In this document: piece by piece, positions 7,653-12,770 of the stretch
Numbering within the stretch: the first letter of the stretch is position 1
Layout: each line of letters opens with the position of its first letter
From: Fontibacter flavus
GTDB lineage: Bacteria > Bacteroidota > Bacteroidia > Cytophagales > Cyclobacteriaceae
Length of the DNA stretch: 12,770 bases
Direction of reading: 5' to 3'
NCBI RefSeq assembly: GCF_042432905.1
Contig: NZ_JBHLWI010000018.1
Span: 1 to 12,770, forward strand
The notes under the pieces: generated by a model
What the model saw: the letters and a program-made list of their open reading frames with translations, nothing else
Databases searched by the model: none
Told to the model about the DNA's origin: nothing
Program-made: the position numbers and the translations under genes

Positions 7653-8072
7653 GTGATTATTTTTAAAAAAAGTATTTTAAAACAAATTATTGAGGTAGTC
7701 GAGAAAGTACCGGAAGAGTGTTGTGGTTTTTTGTTTGGTACGACAACAGAAAATACAAAAACAACAAGTGCATTCTTACCCGTTCAAAATGTTAGCAAAG
7801 GAAACAAAGTTTTCAGGTATGAAATTTCTTCATCGGATTTTTTAAAAGCTGAAAATTATGCAATGAATAATGAATTGGAAGTCCTCGGTGTTTATCACAC
7901 TCACATTAATGCTACTGCTTTACCTTCTGGAACAGATCGAAGTTTAGCATTCCCCGGATTATCTTACTTTATAATTTCCCTGATGAATCAAAAATTTTCT
8001 GATATTAAATCATGGAAACTAAATAACAATTCGATTTTTGAAGAAGAAAAAATAAAATTATCAAATCTCTAA
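7653..8072 (+). CDS. JAMM/MPN+ (Mov34-type) metalloprotease, predicted to act on a ubiquitin-like protein
   Basis: The 139-residue single-domain JAB/MPN protein has a complete zinc-protease motif. Glu22 lies in PEECCGFLFG, and HTH-x7-S-x2-D (His82, His84, Ser92, Asp95) matches the JAMM consensus exactly, so it should be catalytically active. The start is a GTG at 7653. The first in-frame ATG is at codon 71, far inside the fold, whereas GTG gives the usual MIIFKKSILKQIIE beginning. Bacterial relatives of this size include Mec+ (cleaves CysO-cysteine) and QbsD (trims a ubiquitin-like carrier to expose Gly-Gly). The gene ends five bases before a protein that begins with such a ubiquitin-like domain, which strongly suggests enzyme and substrate. 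I infer cleavage after that domain's Gly-Gly. It is cytoplasmic, with no signal peptide. Confidence 0.9.
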   Translation: MIIFKKSILKQIIEVVEKVPEECCGFLFGTTTENTKTTSAFLPVQNVSKGNKVFRYEISSSDFLKAENYAMNNELEVLGVYHTHINATALPSGTDRSLAFPGLSYFIISLMNQKFSDIKSWKLNNNSIFEEEKIKLSNL

Positions 8073-8077
8073 AAACC

Positions 8078-9505
8078 ATGGCTACAGTATTTATTCCTAC
8101 ACCTTTGAGAAAGTTTACCAACAATTCAGCAAAAGTTCAAATTGAAGCTGAAAACGTTGCTGAACTTCTTGAAAAACTGTCCTCAGAGTTCCCTCCTCTT
8201 AGAAATTATTTGTTTACAGGGGAAGGAGAAATTCCTTCATTTTTAAACATTTTTGTTGGTGAAGATGATATAAGAAATTTGGAGGATAAGCACACAAAAA
8301 TTAATTCTTCCAGTTCTGTCAGTATCGTTCCTGCCATTGCTGGAGGTTCAGATCAAAATTCTGTTTTCTCAAAAGAAGAGCTTTCCAGATATAACAGGCA
8401 TATCATCATTCCTGACTTTGGATTTGAAGCGCAAAAAAAATTAAAAGAAGCTAAGGTGCTTGTTGTAGGGTCAGGAGGATTAGGAAGTCCCATGTTGCTT
8501 TATCTGGCAGCAGCTGGCGTTGGCACAATAGGAATTATTGACTTTGATGTGGTTGATGATAGTAATCTTCAGAGACAGGTTCTTTTTGGCATGAGTGAAA
8601 TAGGTGTGCCAAAAGTAGAAGCTGCTAAAAATAGATTGGAACAAATCAATCCATATATCAAGGTCATAACCCATAATACTCAGCTGACCTCCCAAAATGC
8701 TTTCAAAATCATTTCAGACTACGATCTTGTAGCAGACGGAACCGACAATTTCCCAACTCGGTATTTGGTAAATGATGCCTGTGTACTACTTAACAAACCA
8801 AATGTATATGCCTCCATCTTTCAATTCGAAGGGCAGGTAGCTGTTTTTAATTATACTGATAAGGAAGGGATTTTAGGACCAAATTACAGAGATATCTATG
8901 ACACTCCACCACCTCCTGGATTGGTGCCAAACTGCGCAGAAGGTGGCGTACTTGGAGTTCTTCCAGGAATCATTGGAAGCCTTCAAGCATTAGAGGTAAT
9001 AAAAGTGATCACTGGTGTCGGTGAACCACTAAGTGGTAAATTATATACATTTGATGCTTTGACATTCCAATCAAGAACCTTTTCTATCAAAAGAAAAGCA
9101 AGTAATCCATTAAATGGAGAAAAGCCGACAATAACCACCTTAGTTGATTATGAACAGTTTTGCGGAATGAAAGCCGTAGAAAGAAAAGTCAAAGAAATAA
9201 CAGTTGAAGAATTCCATAAACTCAAGACAGAAGGCTACGATTTTCAATTAATAGATGTCAGAGAAGCATTTGAATACAATGAATCAAACTTAAACGGTGA
9301 ACTAATTCCACTTGACAGGATTCTTGAAGAAGTTAATAAAATTGAGAGATCCAAACAAGTAATCGTCCACTGCAGAGTTGGAGGCAGAAGTGCTAAAGCC
9401 ATTAGGGAGTTAGAAGATATGTTTGGGTTTGAAAATTTATATAACCTTAAAGGTGGAATTCTGGAATACTTGGAACTTTATAAAACTGAGTTAGATCATC
9501 AATAA
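8078..9505 (+). CDS. MoaD/ThiS ubiquitin-like + MoeB/ThiF E1 + rhodanese three-domain fusion (sulfur-carrier protein with its own activator)
   Basis: The 475 residues hold three domains. Residues 1-90 are a MoaD/ThiS-like beta-grasp domain ending in VPAIAGG (Gly89-Gly90). Residues about 100-340 are an E1 adenylating domain with the ATP loop GSGGLGSP (131-138), DFDVVDDSNLQRQVLF (155-170), Lys179, TDNFPTR (222-228) and the sulfur-relay cysteine in PNCAEGG (Cys286). Residues about 372-472 are a rhodanese with active-site loop HCRVGGRS (Cys432). In known systems the E1 adenylates the Gly-Gly end and the rhodanese persulfide converts it to a thiocarboxylate. Because Gly90 is internal here, release by a protease such as the preceding JAMM is expected. 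Both zinc CxxC pairs usual in MoeB/MOCS3 are missing (Asn269/Asp272 and Asn343/Asn346). No other molybdopterin or thiamine gene is nearby. I infer sulfur donation to sugar biosynthesis. Confidence 0.92.
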   Translation: MATVFIPTPLRKFTNNSAKVQIEAENVAELLEKLSSEFPPLRNYLFTGEGEIPSFLNIFVGEDDIRNLEDKHTKINSSSSVSIVPAIAGGSDQNSVFSKEELSRYNRHIIIPDFGFEAQKKLKEAKVLVVGSGGLGSPMLLYLAAAGVGTIGIIDFDVVDDSNLQRQVLFGMSEIGVPKVEAAKNRLEQINPYIKVITHNTQLTSQNAFKIISDYDLVADGTDNFPTRYLVNDACVLLNKPNVYASIFQFEGQVAVFNYTDKEGILGPNYRDIYDTPPPPGLVPNCAEGGVLGVLPGIIGSLQALEVIKVITGVGEPLSGKLYTFDALTFQSRTFSIKRKASNPLNGEKPTITTLVDYEQFCGMKAVERKVKEITVEEFHKLKTEGYDFQLIDVREAFEYNESNLNGELIPLDRILEEVNKIERSKQVIVHCRVGGRSAKAIRELEDMFGFENLYNLKGGILEYLELYKTELDHQ

Positions 9506-9555
9506 ATTTGTCTAAAAAGGTCAGATAAATTTAACTGTTATTTTGTTGTATATTA

Positions 9556-9591
9556 ATAATGTTTTAAGAGCTTTAGCCCTTAAAACATTAT
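9556..9591 (+). terminator. Perfect 13-bp hairpin between the E1 fusion gene and the GT14 gene; weak or partial terminator, or a processing site
   Basis: Bases 9556-9568 (ATAATGTTTTAAG) pair without mismatch with 9579-9591 around a 10-base loop. The stem is A/T-rich with only two G:C pairs, and the only T-run is a short one at 9601-9605, nine bases beyond the stem. That makes it a poor intrinsic terminator. It could attenuate transcription into the glycosyltransferase gene or protect mRNA ends. The gap containing it (9506-9634) is the longest inside the cassette. Confidence 0.5.
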
Positions 9592-9634
9592 ATTAAAAAC
9601 TTTTTAAACCCCTACCTCTTTAATCTCAATCTTT

Positions 9635-10543
9635 ATGAAAAAACACGCAGTCTTATTGCTTGCCCACCAAAACCTTGTTCATTTAAAACAGTACATTGAG
9701 TTTTTAGGACCGAATTTTTTCTTCTATATACATATTAACAAAAAAGCATTTTTAACTGATGACGAAATTGAAGAACTAAAATCTCACCCAAACGTCAGGT
9801 TTATAAGTAGAAAATATCTCATCAGATGGGGAGGGACACGGATTCTTAAGGCAATTTTGGAGCTAGCTCAAGTAGCACTTAAAGATGATGAATATGCTTA
9901 TTTACATACTGCTAGCGGTCAAGATTTCCCAATAAAAAGATCAGAAGAAATCCTGAAATTTTTCCATTTAAATCAAGGGAAGGAATTTATCGAATATTTT
10001 CCCGTTCCTACAGAAAGATGGGATAATGGAGGATTGGATAGGTATCAATTTTACCACTTATATGACTTATTCAATGTCAAGAGCAGGTTCGGGAAATTTA
10101 TGATAAGGCTAACATTAAAGTTCCAAAAGATTTTTGGCATCAAAAGGGGGACAGTCAATAATTTACCTTCCATTTATGGTGGTTCATGTTGGTTTTCAAT
10201 TACTGGAAATTGCATGAAATACTGTTTAGATTTTTTATCAAAAAATCCCAAAATTTTGGATAATCATGAATACGTATTTGGTCCTGAGGAATCCTTTTTT
10301 CAGACAATTATCATGAATTCACCTTACAAAGAAAGTGTGGTAAATGACAATTTATTTTATATAGATTGGGAGTTCAGAAATGGTAACAGTCCTGCTGTTT
10401 TAGATCAGAGTGATTGGAAAAATTTATTAAATTCAGATAAACTCTTTGGAAGAAAATTTCAATCTCCTACCTCTGATAAATTAAAGATCGATTTAATGGA
10501 AAAATTAAACATTTCGAATTCCTCAGAAATATTGGAAAAATAA
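9635..10543 (+). CDS. GT14-family (core-2/I-branching, beta-1,6-N-acetylglucosaminyltransferase-like) glycosyltransferase
   Basis: This 302-residue cytoplasmic transferase has the block order of bacterial GT14 enzymes: AVLLLAHQN (5-13), FFFYIHINKK (28-37), RWGGTRILKAILEL (64-77), YLHTASGQDFPIK (89-101), SIYGGSCWFSIT (179-190) and FGPEESFFQTI (215-225). The PEE glutamate is the expected catalytic base. GT14 enzymes invert and need no DxD metal site. The usual HIDKK reads HINKK here, an Asp-to-Asn change outside the known catalytic residue. Animal members make GlcNAc-beta-1,6 branches and plant members add glucuronate, so neither donor nor acceptor can be fixed. It is the last gene before the strong terminator and probably adds one residue, possibly the locus-specific sugar, to the repeat unit. 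The ATG at 9635 starts directly at the first strand. Confidence 0.88.
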   Translation: MKKHAVLLLAHQNLVHLKQYIEFLGPNFFFYIHINKKAFLTDDEIEELKSHPNVRFISRKYLIRWGGTRILKAILELAQVALKDDEYAYLHTASGQDFPIKRSEEILKFFHLNQGKEFIEYFPVPTERWDNGGLDRYQFYHLYDLFNVKSRFGKFMIRLTLKFQKIFGIKRGTVNNLPSIYGGSCWFSITGNCMKYCLDFLSKNPKILDNHEYVFGPEESFFQTIIMNSPYKESVVNDNLFYIDWEFRNGNSPAVLDQSDWKNLLNSDKLFGRKFQSPTSDKLKIDLMEKLNISNSSEILEK

Positions 10544-10570
10544 TTCCAAAAATATTATATACAAAAGATG

Positions 10571-10606
10571 AAAAACCAAGATCGGAATTACGGTCTTGGT
10601 TTTTTT
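10571..10606 (+). terminator. Strong Rho-independent terminator ending the central operon
   Basis: Bases 10571-10584 (AAAAACCAAGATCG) pair with 10591-10604 around a six-base loop (GAATTA), with a single G-T wobble. The 3' arm runs into seven or more T's (10600-10606). It begins 27 bases after the GT14 stop codon. Because the arms start with A's and end with T's, it could also terminate transcription arriving from the opposite strand, though no minus-strand gene is present. Confidence 0.92.
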
Positions 10607-10707
10607 GTGAAAATCATTATCAAAACTTGGATTTTGAAAAATCCTCTTCTATTTCAACAACTTAGGTTCACAAAACAGATAATGATTTAAACACAAACCT
10701 ATACGTT

Positions 10708-10749
10708 TTTTAAATTTATTTTTATGTATTTTAAATTCATTTTTTTGCA
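10708..10749. repeat. Two tandem 21-base A/T-rich repeats overlapping the -33 region
   Basis: Copies 10708-10728 (TTTTAAATTTATTTTTATGTA) and 10729-10749 (TTTTAAATTCATTTTTTTGCA) match at 18 of 21 positions and abut exactly. Traces of a decayed third copy follow at 10750. A 21-base period equals two helical turns, so the A/T tracts face the same side of the DNA, compatible with curvature or paired protein sites. In so A/T-rich a stretch, chance similarity is possible. Confidence 0.45.
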
Positions 10750-10775
10750 TTTCAAATAATTTATCCTTACTTTTG
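10745..10775 (+). promoter_or_regulatory. Predicted Bacteroidota housekeeping-sigma promoter for wza-wzc
   Basis: TTG at 10745-10747 is followed after 20 bases by TACTTTTG at 10768-10775, a full match to the Bacteroidota -33/-7 consensus (TTG, about 20 bases, TAnnTTTG). Transcription would start near 10780, giving a leader of about 150 bases before the wza ATG. It lies downstream of a strong terminator, as expected for a new transcription unit. Confidence 0.65.
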
Positions 10776-10787
10776 AAGGCAAATTAA

Positions 10788-10802
10788 GAAAAGGTCCTTT
10801 TC
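10788..10802. promoter_or_regulatory. Palindrome just downstream of the predicted transcript start; candidate operator
   Basis: GAAAAGG and CCTTTTC are perfect 7-base arms around a single central T at 10795. It lies at about +8 to +22 relative to the predicted start, a common place for repressor sites. With a one-base loop it would be a poor RNA hairpin, so a DNA site is likelier. No cognate regulator is in the window. Confidence 0.35.
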
Positions 10803-10931
10803 ACAAAAAAACTTACTTCTTTTCCTTTTCATAATTTCATACACAATTTTAAAATGTGACTGACCGGGCGAAGCTGTACCAATACATGAATTTTATTCAT
10901 ATATTTCAGTTTTGACAATTACATCTATACC

Positions 10932-11714
10932 ATGAAGAAACTCTTTATCCTTACGCTTTTATCCCTTACCCTTTTTTCCTGTGCCAAAAGGAACCTCGTA
11001 TACTTCAGCGACATCGAAACCTATGAGGATTACTCCGTTCCGGTGGGACAGTTTACCGAACCCAGGATCCAGCCCGACGACCTGCTCAGCATCACCGTCA
11101 CCAGTCTCAACCCAGAATCCAATATGCTGTTCAACGTCGGCGTCCTAATGCCTTCAGGCGACAGGGCCAATACCGTCGTCTCCAGCCCTGTCAACGAAAA
11201 TTATCTCGTCGACAAGGACGGCTTCATCAACTATCCCGTCATCGGTAAAATATCCCTGAACAGGCTCACCAAACAGGAAGCCGTCGACAAAATGGCCGGG
11301 CTTGTCAGCGAATATGTAAAGGACCCAATCGTCAACATCAGGTTCACCAACTTCAAGGTCACCGTTATCGGGGAAGTGCAGAAGCCCGCTTCTTTGGTCA
11401 TCCCTACCGAAAAAATCACCGTTCTCGAAGCTCTCGGCATGGCCGGGGACATGACCGCATACGGTAAAAGGGAAAACGTATTGGTCATCAGGGAAAAAGA
11501 CGGCATGAGGACCGCCGCAAGACTCAACCTCAACGACAAAGCCGTACTCTCCTCCCCTTATTATTACCTGCAGCAGAATGATGTGGTCTACGTCGAACCT
11601 TACAAAACAAAGGCCATACAGGCCGATACCAACCCAAGAACCTTCTCCATCATCTCAACAGCCCTCAGTCTGGCGGTCGTCATTTTCGTGAACCTCAGAT
11701 GGGCAATGCAGTAA
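10932..11714 (+). CDS. wza: Wza-like outer-membrane polysaccharide export lipoprotein
   Basis: This is the outer-membrane exit channel for the polymer. The 260-residue precursor begins with a lipoprotein signal (MKKLFILTLLSLTLFSC); the lipobox LFSC places the lipid on Cys17. The Poly_export domain spans about 43-137 (RIQPDDLLSITVTSLNPESN; VDKDGFINYPVIGKI). One SLBB beta-grasp domain follows (about 142-190, FKVTVIGEVQKPASLVIP). Near the end is a hydrophobic segment (FSIISTALSLAVVIFVNL, 238-255), commonly seen in Bacteroidota Wza-like proteins, where E. coli Wza has its amphipathic helix. The length is shorter than E. coli Wza and fits the single-SLBB type. A Wzc-like gene follows 36 bases later, the usual wza-wzc order. 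Codons are rich in C/G, unlike the preceding operon, and match the kinase fragment at the window start. Confidence 0.94.
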   Translation: MKKLFILTLLSLTLFSCAKRNLVYFSDIETYEDYSVPVGQFTEPRIQPDDLLSITVTSLNPESNMLFNVGVLMPSGDRANTVVSSPVNENYLVDKDGFINYPVIGKISLNRLTKQEAVDKMAGLVSEYVKDPIVNIRFTNFKVTVIGEVQKPASLVIPTEKITVLEALGMAGDMTAYGKRENVLVIREKDGMRTAARLNLNDKAVLSSPYYYLQQNDVVYVEPYKTKAIQADTNPRTFSIISTALSLAVVIFVNLRWAMQ

Positions 11715-11750
11715 AACCGACAATAACAATTCCGACATCACAATATCAAA

Positions 11751-12770
11751 ATGGACTTATCTGAAATAATCAAAGAACTAGAAGAAGAGGAGAACAGAAA
11801 ACTGGGCAAAACCAGCACCAACTACAAACTCCTGCTCTTCAAGTACCTCTCCAGGTGGAAATGGTTTGCCGCAGGCATTGCGCTCTGCCTGGCAGTGGCC
11901 TTCCTCGTGGCACATTTTTCAACGCCACAGTTCCAGATCAAAGCCACCCTCCTGCTAAAGGACAAGGAAAAAGGTGCCGACTTCAGCTCAAATGCAGTGG
12001 TCAACAACATGATGGGATTTGCACCCTCATCTTCTGTAGAAAACGAAGCCGAGGTCTTCAAGGCCCAGAGCCTCATGATCAAGGCCTGCCAGGAACTCGG
12101 GCTCAACAACAACTTCTACGTTCCCAGGGGATGGATGAGGTGGAAGGAAATCTACGGTAATGAGGTACCCTTCAAAATCACCATCCATGAAATCAACGAG
12201 TTCCAACCGGAAGTAGACCGCAACTATATCATACTGGAAGCGGCCGGGGACAACTCCTTTACCGTCGACGATCCACTTGCCGGAATAGGATCGTTCTCCT
12301 ACGGAGAAAAAATAAACAACTTCTTCGGAACCTATTCCGTGGACCCCAATCCCGATTACAACCCTATCTTCGAAAACCTCCAGCAGCCCGTCAGGATCAG
12401 CTTCTTTGACCATGTGGCCATCGGAAGGGCCCTGGCACAGGAACTGGAGGTCAGCATCGTCAACAAGCTCGCTTCGGTCATTGAGATCTCCATCAACCAG
12501 CAGCACCCACTCAAAGGCAAAATACTCCTCGAAAAACTCATTGAAGTATACAACATGGAAACCGAGGACGACAAGAACAGGACTGCCCTCAACACCATCG
12601 CCTTCATAGACGAACAGCTCGTCGACCTTACCGCCGAACTCGAAGAAATCGAAAAAAAAGAAGAACAGTTCAAGCTACGCAACAACATCACCGATGTCGG
12701 GTCTGAATCTCAGTTATTCCTGTCCAGCACTGCAGCAAACAGACAGCAGATCAGTGAGCTATCCGTGCAG
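11751..12770 (+). CDS. wzc: Wzc-like chain-length determinant / tyrosine kinase, N-terminal part; 3' end off-window
   Basis: The frame is open from the ATG at 11751 to the last base (340 codons). A cytoplasmic, acidic N-terminus (MDLSEIIKELEEEENRK) leads to a membrane helix at about 36-55 (WKWFAAGIALCLAVAFLVAH). The start of a Wzz-type periplasmic domain follows (STPQFQIKATLLLKDKEKG), then a long Glu/Lys-rich region from about residue 280 likely to form the periplasmic coiled coil. The kinase half, if present, lies beyond the window, so tyrosine kinase activity is inferred from the neighbouring wza and from family habit. This is a second Wzc-type gene, distinct from the one ending at 1312. 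The visible parts of the two do not overlap enough to compare them. Confidence 0.9.
   Translation, partial: MDLSEIIKELEEEENRKLGKTSTNYKLLLFKYLSRWKWFAAGIALCLAVAFLVAHFSTPQFQIKATLLLKDKEKGADFSSNAVVNNMMGFAPSSSVENEAEVFKAQSLMIKACQELGLNNNFYVPRGWMRWKEIYGNEVPFKITIHEINEFQPEVDRNYIILEAAGDNSFTVDDPLAGIGSFSYGEKINNFFGTYSVDPNPDYNPIFENLQQPVRISFFDHVAIGRALAQELEVSIVNKLASVIEISINQQHPLKGKILLEKLIEVYNMETEDDKNRTALNTIAFIDEQLVDLTAELEEIEKKEEQFKLRNNITDVGSESQLFLSSTAANRQQISELSVQ

Larger units (their letters stand above)
10607..10931. other. A/T-rich intergenic regulatory region between the central operon and wza
   Basis: I see no credible gene here. The stretch holds two imperfect 21-base repeats (10708-10749), a Bacteroidota-type promoter (10745-10775) and a short palindrome near the expected transcript start (10788-10802). 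There is also a near-palindrome CACAATTTTAAAATGTG (10842-10858, one bulged A) and a small G/C-rich patch at 10856-10880. A minor inverted repeat ATGAA-TTTTA-TTCAT lies at 10886-10900. The resulting 5' leader would be about 150 bases, long enough for leader-based control such as processive antitermination. No specific riboswitch or known leader motif is recognised. Confidence 0.6.

Noticed and set aside
7653..9505. Antiphage ubiquitin-like system (type II CBASS Cap2/Cap3 or Bil)
   Set aside because: There is no E2-like domain, no cyclic-nucleotide synthase and no effector. The E1 is fused to a carrier and a rhodanese, which is sulfur-transfer architecture, and the neighbours are sugar enzymes.
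8078..9505. Housekeeping molybdopterin or thiamine biosynthesis gene
   Set aside because: No moa, mog, mob or thi gene is near. The carrier is fused, the zinc sites are lost, and the gene is embedded with a JAMM protease in a polysaccharide operon. It cannot be excluded from sequence alone but is less likely.
9503..9510. TAAATTTG, an exact -7 box match at the E1-fusion stop codon
   Set aside because: No TTG lies about 20 bases upstream; the nearest is 30 bases away, so this is not a credible promoter.
11822..12691. Overlapping open frames on both strands inside the second wzc
   Set aside because: They are shadows of the 11751 frame, which encodes a clear Wzz/Wzc N-terminus through to the window end; none resembles a known protein.
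1..12770. CRISPR arrays, tRNA/rRNA genes, insertion sequences or transposase fragments
   Set aside because: I looked for regular repeats, terminal inverted repeats, transposase-like proteins and cloverleaf sequences and saw none I could support.

Overview
The window looks like part of a surface-polysaccharide (capsule/exopolysaccharide or O-antigen-like) locus from a member of the Bacteroidota, plausibly Cytophagia/Cyclobacteriaceae-like. The lineage call is an inference. It rests on the near absence of Shine-Dalgarno sequences, one good Bacteroidota-type promoter (TTG-N20-TAnnTTTG, 10745-10775), and the type of Wza lipoprotein and Wzc tyrosine kinase present. Every gene lies on the + strand.

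Layout. (1) 2-1312 is the C-terminal part of a Wzc-like BY-kinase that begins off-window. (2) 1324-2318 is a PssD/PssE (Alg14/Alg13-like) two-subunit glycosyltransferase. (3) 2348-4818 makes a CDP-activated 6-deoxy-4-keto sugar: RfbF, RfbG and an RmlC-type epimerase. (4) 4833-7604 holds two enzymes of unknown substrate: a COG4091-like dehydrogenase with a C-terminal SAF domain, and an SDR with long extensions at both ends. (5) 7653-9505 holds a JAMM metalloprotease and, five bases later, a single protein fusing a MoaD/ThiS ubiquitin-like domain, a MoeB/ThiF E1 domain and a rhodanese. (6) 9635-10543 is a GT14 glycosyltransferase, followed by a strong terminator at 10571-10606. (7) After a promoter-bearing gap, a new transcription unit starts with a Wza lipoprotein (10932-11714) and a second Wzc-like protein (11751 to the window end, incomplete).

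How the genes may work together. RfbF and RfbG convert glucose-1-phosphate to CDP-4-keto-6-deoxyglucose, and the epimerase can invert C3 and/or C5. The usual next steps are not present: there is no RfbH dehydratase and no aminotransferase. Instead there are an SAF oxidoreductase, an unusual SDR and a complete sulfur-carrier cassette. That cassette consists of a ubiquitin-like domain ending in Gly-Gly, its E1, a persulfide-forming rhodanese and a JAMM protease able to cut after Gly-Gly. The attractive but untested reading is that this is a dedicated route to a sulfur-containing sugar, or another sulfur-dependent modification, for the surface polymer. The closest characterised logic is the QbsC/QbsD/QbsE system of thioquinolobactin and CysO/Mec of mycobacteria. 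No flippase (Wzx), polymerase (Wzy) or initiating phosphoglycosyltransferase is visible in the window.

Composition changes sharply at the edges of the middle block. The Wzc and Wza genes are rich in C-ending codons (33 of 60 bases are G/C in 1-60; 27 of 60 in 12481-12540). The central genes are A/T-rich (23 of 60 in 2401-2460; 15 of 60 in 7381-7440). This suggests a central cassette of different origin between conserved export genes.
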